In this document: in pieces, positions 1 to 10,190 of the stretch
Layout of the letters: each line of letters opens with the position of its first letter
Position numbering within the stretch: position 1 is the stretch's first letter
Source of the DNA: Lottia gigantea
Lineage: Eukaryota > Mollusca > Gastropoda > Lottiidae
NCBI RefSeq assembly: GCF_000327385.1
Contig: NW_008709504.1
Span: 62,001 to 126,000 of the forward strand
DNA: 64,000 bases
Direction of reading: 5' to 3'
Position numbers and translations under genes: made by a program
The notes under the pieces: model-generated
Databases searched by the model: none
What the model saw: the letters and a program-made list of their open reading frames with translations, nothing else
Told to the model about the DNA's origin: nothing

Positions 1-275
1 CCGGACAGCGGCATTAGCCTACTCTTTTTCGATTTCCAACTGTCGAGGGATTTTTAACGTGCATAGCCTGTAGCACACGGGGCCTCTGTTTATTGTCCCA
101 TCCGAACGACTATACGCTTTTTCCATGTCACCCCCTCGTACCTGTATCACTGACAGGGGGAAACCGGGTTGAAAAATCTGAAGGTATTATCTCGACCTAT
201 GCCGGGATTGAACCCTGGACCTTCAGGTTAGCGAGTAAGCGTCTAACTCACCAAGCCACCGCGGCTCCCTGGAAT
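1..275 (-). mobile_element. tRNA-derived SINE (family S), 3' part cut by window edge
   Basis: Read on the minus strand, the element begins near 270 with a tRNA-like head (201-270). It continues through a conserved middle: GTCGTTCGGATGGGACAATA near 105, GCACGTTAAAAATCCCTCG near 60, and GACAGTTGGAAATCGAAAAA near 40. It runs off the window at position 1. The same middle recurs at 1866-2063, 10.1 kb and 19.3 kb, which proves it is interspersed. The 1866-2063 copy supplies the 3' tail missing here. tRNA-headed SINEs with conserved central domains are well known in molluscs; I do not assign a named domain. This is the only copy in the window with a well-preserved head. Confidence 0.85.
201..270 (-). 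promoter_or_regulatory. tRNA-like RNA polymerase III promoter of the SINE
   Basis: On the minus strand a box A-like stretch TGGCTTGGTGAGTTA (about 244-258) is followed by a box B match GGTTCAATCCC (about 204-214), with spacing typical of a tRNA. The sequence between them does not fold into a convincing functional tRNA, and the SINE body follows directly. I therefore call it a SINE promoter and not a tRNA gene. Confidence 0.7.
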
Positions 276-324
276 AGACTAGGCGCGGAATATTTGATAC
301 AAAAGAAAATAGAAGAAGTGAACA

Positions 325-405
325 CAAGAGGTACGAGTCGGGACACGATTCGATTCTTCTATTTTCTACTGTATCCATAATCTCGCACCGTACACCGCAT
401 CGGAC
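325..405 (+). repeat. Dispersed repeat C copy (TTTTCTACTGTATC.ATAAT)
   Basis: The core TTCTATTTTCTACTGTATC followed by ATAATCTCGCACCGTACACC recurs at 5005-5070 in the same orientation and at 26400-26480 inverted. Nothing in it looks coding. Possibly the edge of an old DNA element. Confidence 0.45.
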
Positions 406-420
406 ATTGTCTTTTCCCAC

Positions 421-1640
421 ATTTAGTCTGATAAGCCAGTCGGTTTCAGCTGCTGGACAGTCACTTTTTACAAAATGGGATCAGGGGACTATTTTGAACT
501 GATATTGGCAAATTTTTTGCACAATTTTTGTACCTGTCATACTTTTATAATATAATATTCATTTTAAATTTGTTATCCGCTTTTTAAAAAATTAAAAAAA
601 CCTTTCGTTTTGCCTGCGGTATCAAAATATTGATATGACTAGTTCTGTTGAAAATAGCAACGTTTAAATTGTAAAATGCAAGGCTGATTTCATATTTGCT
701 TGCCTATTTGCGTGTTTTGTCTCAATGCCGTCCTCTTCTTCCTGTTTCCTTCCTCTTCAACTAACTGCGCTAGCTAAGTCTTCCATACAGAGATTACAAA
801 TCTGCTGCTCGAAATGTTATCTACGTGGGTGATCCGGAATTTGTCTAGACCAATCAAAAATCGTTATTCAATTACTTAATTCTTAATCCGATTGAACCGG
901 AATGACAAAACGCACCCCGGGGTGAATTTATCCCCACCGCTAGACTGATGCTCGTGATAAGCGGCCTCTGGCAGGCTTAATGTTTTTGCTTGAGCTGTCT
1001 ATGATCAATCTTGTTAGAAATGTAACTGAAACGTTCGTAATCCATTCGACTAATCGTAGTCGGACTAAATTTGTACCGTCAAATCCTTGTGTGTCCAGAA
1101 TAATCCGCCTATAAATGTTAAAATAACGACTCGTCTTTTCTTGAAACTCCACCATATAAAAGATACATATCGATATATTTATGAAGGAATTATGTGATTT
1201 TCGTACATTTCTAATACTTCTGAATACCATTTACATATATTCAAGCCTCAAATCAACACACGAAAAAATGCGAACCATTATTTGAAAATCGACACTCTTA
1301 TACAGAAGATCTTCTTTCCCATACCAATTTTATAAGAAGGAATATCATTATCAAGTCACGAATATATTGGTGGCGGTATCAAGGGCTAAGTGTGTAGCTG
1401 ACTCGAACACCATTTGATAGATCAATAATACTAGAAGTTATCAAGTCGTTATCAAATTATTAACTGATAAAAGTTTAACAAGTCGTCAGGTACGCCATCA
1501 CTTTCATCTCAGTAAGACGCTGAACATTTTACATTTTAAATTCTGAAGGCTTCCAAGTTAACAGTTTTAAACTGTGGTTAATATTTTGGTTATGTATAAC
1601 GTCTGAGAACTCTCAGTGGGGTTTGTATTAGCCAAATGCA
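421..1640. other. No gene seen
   Basis: AT-rich sequence without a convincing ORF or array. A short segment near 925-955 (TTTATCCCCACCGCTAGAC) resembles the unit tandemly repeated at 26.6 kb, so part of this stretch is an old repeat. Confidence 0.4.
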
Positions 1641-1654
1641 GTGTTTTGAACTGG

Positions 1655-1865
1655 TGTCTGTTTATTTAAGCACCGTAGGTTCGAAACCTTCTCAGGACCA
1701 AAAAGAAGCTGCGAATTTGGACTTAAACTCAATTTTTATTCCATTAAAACTACATCTTATTTCATTATCTCAAAATGCTAGAGAACAGTAAAATTCCATT
1801 TCATTCCATTAATCCAATTAGGGACAGTAGAACTCTATTACATTTCATGTGTCCAATGGGGCGTA
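1655..1865 (+). mobile_element. Degenerate plus-strand SINE relic with two tail units
   Basis: A box B-like GGTTCGAAACC (1678-1688) is followed about 100 bp later by two diverged tail units (GAACAGTAAAATTCCATTTC near 1785 and GACAGTAGAACTC near 1823). The middle is not recognisable. It meets the minus-strand SINE at 1866 tail to tail. Confidence 0.35.
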
Positions 1866-2063
1866 AATGAATGGAGTTTTACATCCTCCTTTTCTGCACC
1901 AGGTTAATGATAACTGGCAACGCCATGCAGGGTGCAATGAGGAAAGTTTTCTCAGGACAGTGGCATTAGCCTGCTCTTTTTAGATTTCCAACTATCGAAG
2001 GATCTTTTACATGCACAGTCGAAGCACACGGGGTCTCGGTTTATTGTCCCATCCGAACGACTG
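1866..2063 (-). mobile_element. SINE family S, 5'-truncated, with intact 3' tail
   Basis: Minus strand: GTCGTTCGGATGGGACAATA (2044-2063), GCATGTAAAAGATCC, GATAGTTGGAAATC, AGCAGGCTAATGCCACTG, then CTCATTGCACCCTGCATGGC and a tail that includes AAAAGGAGGATGTAAAACTC (about 1872-1900). There is no tRNA head. This copy is key because it joins the SINE middle to the tail motif that is tandemly amplified at 12.1, 32.9 and 42.9 kb. Confidence 0.8.
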
Positions 2064-2110
2064 TCCTATAAGGTGTAGAACAGTAGGACGTAAAACTCCA
2101 TTCGAATAGA
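2064..2110 (+). mobile_element. SINE 3'-tail fragment
   Basis: TAGAACAGTAGGACGTAAAA followed by CTCCATTC matches the tail in plus orientation, directly abutting the minus-strand copy. Confidence 0.5.
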
Positions 2111-2295
2111 AATATACACTCGGTATTGGTATTTGGTATTTGATTTGAATATTTGCCTGATAATATAAGTTTGTAAGTAATCTATATGAGATAGGGTGAG
2201 ATAATGTGAACGTTATACTGATACAAATAGTTCGATTAATGCATTCGTATCACATATACTATTCTAATATTGATATGTTATAACTTTTATTTCTA

Positions 2296-2797
2296 GTTTT
2301 TGTTTGTGTATCAGAGACACTTATAGCTTCTACTTACACCATTCTGATTTTCTAGTCTTTGTATGTGTATCAGAGACACTTATAACTTCTATTCACACTA
2401 TTCTGATATTCTAGTCTTTGTATGTGTATCAGAGACACTTATAGCTTCTATTCACACCATTCTGATTTTCTATGTGTATGTGTATCAGAGACACTTATAG
2501 CTTCTATTTACACCATTCTGATTTTCTATGTGTATCAGAGACACTTATAGCTTCTATTTACACCATTCTGATTTTCTATGTGTATCAGAGACACTTATAG
2601 CTTCTATTTACACCATTCTGATTTTCTATGTGTATCAGAGACACTTATAGCTTATAATTACACCATTCTGATTTTCTATGTGTATCAGAGACACTTATAG
2701 CTTCTATTCACACCATTCTGATTTTCTATTCTTTGTATGTGTATCAGAGACACTTATAGCTTCTATTCACACCATTCTGATTTTCCAGTCTTTGGCC
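2296..2797 (+). repeat. Tandem array A, 59/50-bp unit, about 9 copies
   Basis: The core TGTGTATCAGAGACACTTAT starts at 2305, 2364, 2423, 2479, 2529, 2579, 2629, 2679 and 2738. Outer units are 59 bp. The four central intervals are exactly 50 bp because a 9-bp stretch (about GTCTTTGTA) is absent; one 56-bp unit is intermediate. Relics of the same sequence lie at 12030-12116, 24065-24290 and 41200-41400. Non-coding. Confidence 0.95.
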
Positions 2798-2799
2798 AA

Positions 2800-3062
2800 G
2801 TTTTTATGAACGTACAAGCCCTCCTTGTTCATGTTTACATTATAACTTATATACAGAAAGATAGGCTTCGATTGTTTTCCAATCAATACATCACTAATTG
2901 TCATCAAAATGTTAATTATCATCACAGCTTAATTAGAATATATAGACATCATAAATATTCATGAGAAACATATTTGCATATTCAATTAAAACACCCGATG
3001 TTAAACGGTACATAAACATTTGAACAAAAAAAAATTTTTTACGATCATATAATATAAATTAC
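2800..3062. other. No gene seen
   Basis: AT-rich sequence with an A-run and T-run near 3028-3040. No repeat or ORF that I can support. Confidence 0.4.
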
Positions 3063-3160
3063 ATTCGTCAGATGCTATATACCAATGTTTCGCCATGTTG
3101 TTTTGGATTTAGGGTTTTACGGTTCGGATCGTTATTACTTGGTGTATTTATTCTATAAGG
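3063..3160 (+). repeat. Dispersed repeat D copy
   Basis: Contains CGGTTCGGATCGTTATTACT preceded by CCAATGTTTCG and TTTTGGATTTAGGG. The same order of blocks recurs at 59930-60005. Two copies 57 kb apart mark an interspersed element of unknown type. Confidence 0.5.
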
Positions 3161-3421
3161 AGTGAAATGTACCAGCTGATTGAGCTCCATCATCATTTTG
3201 CAGAATCAAAATCCGACGCCCATCGTTTCAGATTCTCGTCGGCAGTTATCACGAATAACGTCATGATATCGGTAATATCTACAAGTAATATGCTAATAAC
3301 GGCCCGCGGGAAAGAAAGAAATGAATAAGTTAATCTTAATCTTAAACACGGAATTTTTATCTTTAGCAGTGCACCCAAGTTTATTCCTCGAGGCACCAGA
3401 GCTATTCGTGCATTATTCTAA

Positions 3422-3472
3422 ATCAGGCATCATTCCTACATCAGGCATCATTTCTACATCAGGCATCATATC
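3422..3472 (+). repeat. 18-bp repeat, 3 copies
   Basis: Three copies of about ATCAGGCATCATTTCTAC in tandem, with small changes between copies. Confidence 0.85.
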
Positions 3473-3479
3473 GAAAATC

Positions 3480-4340
3480 AGGGACTACATGGCATATTCA
3501 TAATCTTCAGATTAGCGTTCAATAAATCTACATTTAATCAGTTTCATTATCAGGTCCCTGATTGGTTGATTAAGATATTTTGATCGGGTTATTATATCAT
3601 TCAGCCATTTTGATTGGATGCTGATATAATTTAGCTATTTGCTTGGATTAATTTGACTTAAAGGTGATAATGTGTCTTTTCATGACGTTCTATCATCAAC
3701 ATGAAACGTAACAAATAGTTATCTTTTCAAGTTGATCACTTTAGTAGCAAGCCTGTTTTCCACGCAATTTAACAACTTTATTCAAATTTACTCATCCCTG
3801 TCATGGGACATTTTTTATATTTCGCCATTCACAAAATAAGATGGCTCAAATTCTTTTTAAATTGATGGAGAACTTTGCCTTTTTTGAGATTCTGGTCTTA
3901 ATGATATTCTAGTGAATTTAAACTCCATTTAAATTCTTTTAATCACGTACAATTATATTGTCCTATTCTATTACAATAGCCTTGAAAGGTACAGATTTTA
4001 ATTCATATCATTAAGCAAGCGAGGACTGTGTTCTATTGAAGCTATATTTATTTGAATATTTTTTTAACTTGACAATCGAATACGCTGTAATTGAGGCTTC
4101 AACTTTCATCCATTCAGAATAAAACGATGTTCTTTTCATCCAATATCAAAATATGTGTTAAATAAACACAGAAACGCCCTGGCTAGAGTTGGGAGCGACA
4201 ATAATTCAACGCTATCATTGAAATTTGAATGAAATGATACTATTTTTAATTCACACCCTGTAAAGTGTTGAAGATGTGTTCGATTGACTGATAGGACAGG
4301 GTACTCGTGAAGGAACGCGATCCAGAAAGTGTTCTGCAAC
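3480..4340. other. No gene seen
   Basis: AT-rich, with short direct repetitions near 3560-3650 (variants of TTTTGATTGG and ATATAATTTAGC). No ORF that I would defend. Confidence 0.4.
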
Positions 4341-4344
4341 TGTT

Positions 4345-4475
4345 TGTAACGTTTTTTTTTTATAGTTTTGTCTACTAAACGAGTCGCTCTGTTGTAAGGT
4401 TATGTAAAGTTTTTATTGTGTTGTCTACTAAACGAGTCACTCAATGGTAGCGTTACGTATTTTTATTTTATTGCA
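4345..4475 (-). repeat. Repeat E, two inverted copies
   Basis: GTCTACTAAACGAGTCGCTC and GTCTACTAAACGAGTCACTC lie about 57 bp apart, with AACGTTTTTT/TTACGTATTTTTATT between and after. This is the reverse complement of the 53-bp unit arrayed at 58744-58985. Confidence 0.75.
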
Positions 4476-4479
4476 AACA

Positions 4480-5270
4480 GATTTCGCAGATGAGTTCGAT
4501 CCGTTATCATTTAATAAAATAAAATATTTACGCCTTCCGCTAACGGTCACACCCAATTAGGTTTACATAATGTTTTAACGCATTGAAAAACATATATACA
4601 TCCCAACTGAAGAAAACCATTTATCTACACTTGTGAGTAATATTGTCAAGAGGGTATTTTGGGGATTATGATATTTAATATACTATAGGGGTATATCGAA
4701 TAACGATGGCTTATATTTACATTTCAAGACTACGAACGAGTTAAGGGTTACCCGTTTGACATATCGATTGAAATAAAATGAAATCGAGACGATGTGCTGT
4801 GCGTTACAGATATTGCTAGTGGTGCGGGATTATCGATATAAGAGAGGACTAGAACAAGCCAATACTATCACGACGTCCGGAGTCGTGATCGCAACTGTAC
4901 CTCGTGTACATATATAATAAAAATCCGTACATTCCGTGGATCAAAAAGCTCGTCTAAATTATGGAAAAATCGAGAGTAAAGTTTCTGCTTCTTGTACAAA
5001 TATTTCTATTTATTCTTCCTTTTTTTCTACTGTATCGATAATACCGCGCCAGACGCCGTCTCTTGTCTCACATCTTTAAACGACTGTCACCTACTTCAGC
5101 ACCAAGTCTTTAGTTGGTTGACAGTGAAGTAGGATAAATGTGCCTGATCCGAGCTAATACTCTGAGATCAATTCCTGACACAACCCTCGTCTTAACATTA
5201 TATTAGTAAAGAAGACCTCGTTATCTTTAATGCCACCTTCTGTTAGTCTTCCCTATTAGTTTAGAATTAA
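4480..5270. other. No gene seen; contains one repeat C copy
   Basis: A copy of repeat C lies at about 5005-5070 (TTTTTTTCTACTGTATCGAT then AATACCGCGCCAGACGCC). The rest is AT-rich unique sequence. Confidence 0.45.
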
Positions 5271-5273
5271 CTC

Positions 5274-5580
5274 AGAATGAATGAATGAAAGGATGAAGGA
5301 ATAGATGAATAAATAAATGACACTATTAAAGACTTGATGGTTGAATGAATTAATGTCACGATGAAGGAATGAATGAATGAATGAATGAATGATGGGAATG
5401 AATGAATGACACGGTGAAGGAATGGACGAATGCAGGTGGGATGAAGGAATGAATAAAGGGATGAAGGGAAATAATGGAATGAATGAATGAAAAGATGAAG
5501 AGATGAATGATTTTTTTTTAAGAATGAGTGTATGAATGAATGAAAAGATGAATAAAAAAAATGAATAAATATTTTTGTGT
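5274..5580 (+). repeat. Imperfect (GAAT)n microsatellite region
   Basis: Long runs of ATGAATGAATGA are interrupted by AAGGATGAAGG blocks over about 300 bp, the pattern of an old, mutated tetranucleotide repeat. Confidence 0.9.
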
Positions 5581-5589
5581 TTCGATTAA

Positions 5590-6200
5590 ATGGTCCTAGA
5601 AATGCGACGGAGTTTTACGTCATTAAACCGTTTTCCAAATGATAATACGTCAATTCTTGATCATCTTACGTATATCACACTTATAATAACGCAAATTATA
5701 TTACATATTGCAAAATATACTCGTTATTAACACATCTGGAGAAGTTCAAGCCACATAGAAAGTTGCTATCATGGCGGAGCTAGTAAAATGGAACGAGAAC
5801 CCTTACTCTTTCGACAGTCACCTGTATATCCCTTTCTTTTTGGTTGAAGAATCCAAATTTAACCCCATTAGGCACCAAATTTCACCTTCAAGAGCACATG
5901 CAAGCAATCTGCAATGTGGTTTATCAACACGATGTGTTATTTCAACCAGTGTAGAATGTTAGTAACATTATATTGATAGTTTGTTTTATAACTAATTAGG
6001 GCGTCTAACCATCGACATGTAACATGAAAATTGGTCTGTTGATTTGACCTAATATCAAATTTGACACGTTCATTTTAACATAACAGACTTCTTTTTAGCA
6101 GTTTTCTTTTAACAGTTTGCAGTTTTATATCACAAACATCGAGGAAATATAAAAACATTTAGAAAGACGAAAACAGAAAAAGGAATCGTAAGTGCTAGCT
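5590..6200. other. No gene seen
   Basis: A 63-codon ATG ORF at 5771-5962 has no recognisable domain and no splice context that I trust. A SINE-tail-like GAGTTTTACGTCATTA lies near 5610. Otherwise featureless. Confidence 0.35.
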
Positions 6201-6204
6201 TGGT

Positions 6205-6430
6205 TAGTCAACAGGACATATTACTTTTCAGAGAGTCCACACAACTAATGATTTTGGTAATTTGTCTACTCTGCAGTCCTTTCAGAGAGTCCACATAGCT
6301 TATAATATTTATTGAGGTTTATCAACTCAGCATCCTTTTAGAGAGTCCACTTGGCTAATAATGTTTATGTGGTATTTAGGTTTGTCAACTCAGCATCTCT
6401 TTCAGAGAGTCCACATAGATAATACTAGAT
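6205..6430 (+). repeat. Tandem array F, about 4 diverged units
   Basis: TTCAGAGAGTCCACA recurs near 6228, 6279, 6340 (TTTAGAGAGTCCACT) and 6400, each followed by a GCTAATAATGTTTAT-like block and GGTTTGTCAACTCAGCATC. It is the same family as the regular 64-bp array at 46.2 kb. Confidence 0.85.
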
Positions 6431-7109
6431 ACTAAAATAATCTTAAACACACCAGTATTGCAAGTCAAGATCATCTGCAAAACAGGCATTAGATTTCAAA
6501 TTTCTTTTTTGAAAGACTTTGATAAAATGTCACATTTGGAATTTTTCCATTCTGGATTTAGCTTTTAACACGTGTAAAAGTTGTTGTTAATCGTAATATT
6601 TTTCGTTCAAAAGATTCCATATGAATGTCCGAGACGTGTTTTGTTCCCTTAAATTTCCAGGCCTTAGGCAAAAGATGTAGGCCTATCTTTTGTAGAAGTT
6701 AATAGAAAATATGTTTGTTGAGTATTCGAGGCCATGATTTGCCGGGGGAAGCTAAAGATCGAGAAATGTTACAACTCTTAGACATGAATTCAGAGTTGTT
6801 TTTCTCTCCGCTTCGGGCTGACTTAATTTTTTATTTTTTACAAGTGGTGTTGTTATTTAATTTTTACATTTGTTGGATGTCGATCGATTCTGAATTTAGA
6901 TTAATATTAATGTCTGATGTATGTGTTTTGTTATTTTTTTTAATCTATCTATATTCTATATAATATAATCGATGACATTTGATCAATATTTTGTTTGCAT
7001 GAATGAATTCTTAGATTTAGATATAAAATATGCCTTTCTAAAACAAGACTCTAGTCGATTGGCGATTTACATAAAAATCATAGAAATATTGTAAAAAATT
7101 AAAACAGAA
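6431..7109. other. No gene seen
   Basis: An 82-codon frame at 6715-6963 is F/L/Y-rich, as expected from T-rich DNA, and has no recognisable family. No repeats recognised. Confidence 0.4.
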
Positions 7110-7195
7110 TCTAACAAAAATATGTTGTTTCTCAGAGTTTCACGCTATGCGATCTTCAGACAACTGATCTATTTCAGCCCGCATCCCTACAGAAG
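7110..7195 (+). repeat. Dispersed repeat G copy
   Basis: AAACAGAATCT..., AATATGTTGTT, CAGAGTTTC, TCTTCAGACAAC, ATTTCAGCC.GC and TCCCTAC appear in the same order as at 30535-30645. This is an interspersed repeat of unknown type. Confidence 0.5.
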
Positions 7196-7562
7196 TTGGA
7201 GAAGTGAAAAATTTCCAGATCCGTCGCAGTTAGCATAAGCTATTCTGCTAACATTTGTGTTTAACTGGATGATCGCAGATTCCTACCGCTCTAGTTGGTG
7301 ATACGATCCAGTCATAAAGCCGATCGGACTCCACCTTAGTGATTTCCTTGCGTTTTCAATTTGTTGATATTAAACATATTTTATCTCTTTCACCTATAAT
7401 ATTCATTGGCCTTTAATATTTGTAGACATACGTTTACTGTGTTATAGAAACTGCATTAGGGGGTAGCGTTAAGAGTATTTAGAGGAGACTATTGCCCTTA
7501 CTGCTGATCTGTGTGGGGAGGGGCAAAGGGGCTGATGTCGTGAATATTTGACAAAAAACCTG

Positions 7563-7573
7563 TGTCCTACCTC
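7563..7573 (-). other. Splice donor of the receptor exon
   Basis: Minus strand reads TTAGAG|GTAGGAC, a good match to the AG|GTRAG consensus, exactly where similarity to the receptor family ends (after ENIR). Confidence 0.75.
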
Positions 7574-8252
7574 TAATATTTTCTTTGGCCTGTAGAAGAG
7601 TTTTTTCATGATCACCGGGTCTGACATTGTCCTCGTCAAAATCCCGATTCCACACTTCAACTCCGTACATAGTTTGCCATTTCATATATATAGCTTCCAG
7701 AGCAAAAAAACAATTAGATTTCCCCTTAGTCGATCCCGGGGGATAGTTATGGTACCACAGACCTACACGATTCCACTGGAAATTCTGACACATGGTGAAA
7801 AAGAAATCCCCGGCCCGTGCGTACGGACCCATCACTCGAGTCAGTAGCTTATACTCCTTTTTATTCTCGAAAGCCCCGACCATGGCCCCTCCGCTGATGA
7901 TCGGGATATCCCAGGCGTACGAAAATCTAGCAATAGGGGCTACGGCATAATCACACGCGGGTCCAATAAACACGTGGACCGATTCTTTCATATCTATGGC
8001 GGCCAGTGGACCCAAGGTTTCTGAGCAGTTCGAGTCCGCATATTCCACATGGATGTCAATATTTTCCAGAAATTCGGGCCTGTTTCTGACCGTTTCCAAG
8101 GCATATTCAATAGCCGGTTTCGATTTCGGTAAAACCCATGGATAATCTCCGCTGAAGGGTAAAATAACACCGATTTTAACCGTTTTACACACAATTACGG
8201 AAAAATACAAACTTCCAAAAATTGCCCTGAGCAACGCGGTGGTTTGTGCCAT
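7571..8252 (-). CDS. Natriuretic-peptide-receptor-like first coding exon (ANF-receptor ligand-binding domain)
   Basis: Start codon at 8252, reading to a donor at 7570/7569; 227 codons plus one base (phase-1 intron). Residues 1-22 are hydrophobic (LLRAIFGSLYFSVIVC) and look like a signal peptide. VKIGVILPFSGDYPW (25-39) opens the domain, followed by PAIEYALETV (46-55). The motifs GPACDYAVAPIARF (97-110), WDIPIISGGAM (114-124), LTRVMGPYARAGD (137-149) and NCFFALEAIY (180-189) follow the layout of NPR-A/B/C and membrane guanylate cyclases. Cys76 and Cys100 match the first disulfide loop of that family; NCS at 75-77 is a potential glycosylation site. The product should bind a peptide ligand outside the cell. 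Whether a kinase-like plus cyclase part (NPR-A/B type) or a short tail (NPR-C type) follows cannot be seen, as no later exon was found. The ORF stays open past the donor to 7479, but those residues lose similarity. A TATTTATA at 8270-8277 is too near the ATG to be a normal TATA box. Confidence 0.87.
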
Positions 8253-8980
8253 GGGGTATAACTCACAAATTATTTATACATCGACATTGGCGCATATTTA
8301 AAATCAGTATTAACTGTTAGATATGTAATTACATACATATTGGTCATTGATAAAGCACACTTAAAACTTGATATACACTTCTTATAACTCGTATAGACAC
8401 TTAATATAACTCATAAAACTTTAAACTTTAAACGTAATTCCAATTATTAATGTAAAAAGCACAGAACGAAACTTCCGCTCGCTGTAGCTATGCTCACACC
8501 ACGAGTTAGAATAAAAAAACGTGTGTTATTGACTGACTATGGTGAGTAAATGATCTATCGTGAACGAGCGAACTACTCCACACGGCGTACAGTCAGTACT
8601 GTATACTATATGTAAGGTTTGCTCACTGATAAAAGCAATTTGACTATTTGATAACACTACTACTGGTATTTAGTTTGCCTGGCCAGTGGAACGTATGTGG
8701 AAAGTATGTGAAACGTGTGAAACATACACAGCTGTTTCTTTCAACTCCACATCCGATCCGCGTTCCCGATTTTCATTTAAACAGACCCGTGGCTACAGGG
8801 GAGCAAGTTGATGCGGGTGGGATGGCAATGAGGGGGGGCGGGGGGGCGCCTGAAAAAAAATTCTGACAACCGACGACTAAGTCCATTACAGCAACTGAAC
8901 ATCATACACTATTGCTCCCCCAGATATATTACTAGTTTCTCCGGACTATCAAGTCTGACTGCGGGTCTGTATTTAAAAGG
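8253..8980. other. No gene seen; upstream of receptor exon; G-rich tract
   Basis: Would hold the 5' UTR, or an upstream intron, of the receptor gene, but no initiator or acceptor can be chosen. A G-rich run at about 8829-8849 could form a quadruplex. Confidence 0.4.
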
Positions 8981-8982
8981 AC

Positions 8983-9320
8983 AGCAATGTAGTTTTACGT
9001 CCTACTTTTCTGATCCAGATTTGGGAAAATGAAATGAAATGGGGTTTTATGTCCTACTTTTTACCTTAGAATTGAGCATAGAAAATCCATGAAGACTTAC
9101 AGGAACAGAAATAGTTTAACGTCCAATTTTCTGCCTCGGAAAAAGCCAAAAGACTTCGGACTATGCTGACTGCCATGCGGGATTTTTATTGACACAGACT
9201 TTGGTTAGCCTACACTTTCTCGATTTACAAAAACATTCATTCATTTGTTGTTCTCAGAAAGGAAAGCAGTGGAGTTTTACGTCTTCCTTTTCTTCAGCAT
9301 ATTGGACAAAGGAAATCGAT
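8983..9320 (-). mobile_element. Cluster of SINE family S fragments
   Basis: Four tail motifs on the minus strand: GTAGTTTTACGTCCTACTTT near 8990 (as read on plus), GGGGTTTTATGTCCTACTTT near 9040, AGTTTAACGTCCAATTTTCT near 9114 and GAGTTTTACGTCTTCCTTTT near 9273. The third is joined to a body remnant (CTGCCATGCGGG, TAGCCTACACTTTCTCGATT, 9170-9225). Probably two or more nested, decayed copies. Confidence 0.65.
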
Positions 9321-9880
9321 GGACACCTTGCAAAATGAAATATTTCTCAACATTAGGCAAATGAAGATGTCATGGCCGACGAGGAAAGTTTGCCATCGCA
9401 CTTCTTTTTTACCTCATTCCTCTACCTCATTGATTTTGTCGGCTCTTTTGACGTTGCTCCTTTTGATTGTAATTTGGTAGGTAATCTACCTGCCGATGTT
9501 CTCTTGCGATTCATTCCATCGTTTTTGTTCAATTTTTATTTCCAATTTTTAGTCAAAGCTGTTCATTACAAAGATTGATTTGAACCTCGGAATATTACTG
9601 TCAAGTTGAACTATTATATCACACTGAAGGGTTTTTTTTACCGACACCTGACACCAAGTTTAACTTAAAATTTGTCGACAAGATAAAGATGAAAAAGTTT
9701 CCGCGACAAATATTAGTGTTGTGGGATTCGCTGATCGCTGATTTGTTGCTCTTTTGAGACACCTTAAGGGGCTTTGTGAATGACATTGTAAAATCGGCAT
9801 CCCGTTTTGAAAGCCAAGTCCCAATTATGAAATAAGTAATTAGAATTCGAGAAAGGAAGGAAGGATGATCTAGAAAAACA
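9321..9880. other. No gene seen
   Basis: A 68-codon ORF at 9372-9578 is F/L-rich without a recognisable domain. No repeats recognised. Confidence 0.4.
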
Positions 9881-9884
9881 TAAG

Positions 9885-10030
9885 GTGAGGGTGTCGAGCA
9901 GGGTCACAAAATTTCCAGCTCCAGGGGGACGCGGGAGGGACAGGCCATTCTATCCCTATGTAAAATGATAATAAAATTTGAATGTAAGGGGGGGGGGTCT
10001 TTTCATGCCCCCTCCCCTCCATAGAAACGC
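9885..10030. repeat. G/C-rich low-complexity segment
   Basis: Contains CCAGGGGGACGCGGGAGGG, a run of nine G near 9989 and CCCCCTCCCCTCC. Its composition contrasts with the AT-rich flanks, as do 39.65 kb and 50.6 kb. Possibly the ends of decayed elements. Confidence 0.4.
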
Positions 10031-10104
10031 CACTGTGATCTACCTGAAGAAACTTTTCTACATCTGGAAGGGCTTTTGAAGAAAGACAGTCTCACGAAGT
10101 GTGT

Positions 10105-10188
10105 AAAGAGACAAGCGGTATGGGGCTACTCGTTTTCGATTTCCAACTGTCGAGGGCCTTGGTATATCGTCTCATCCGAACGACTCAA
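10105..10188 (-). mobile_element. SINE family S middle fragment
   Basis: Plus strand shows GGGCTACTCGTTTTCGATTT, CCAACTGTCGAGGG and TCTCATCCGAACGACT, the central region in minus orientation with a ~35-bp internal deletion relative to the copy at 1-275. Confidence 0.75.
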
Positions 10189-10190
10189 CA

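Noticed and set aside
201-270. A functional tRNA gene
   Set aside because: The boxes are tRNA-like but the stems do not pair convincingly and the SINE body follows without a terminator.
7479-7570. Extension of the receptor ORF beyond ENIRG
   Set aside because: Similarity stops at the GT donor; the remaining ~30 codons (IFTTSAPLPLPTQ) look like intron.
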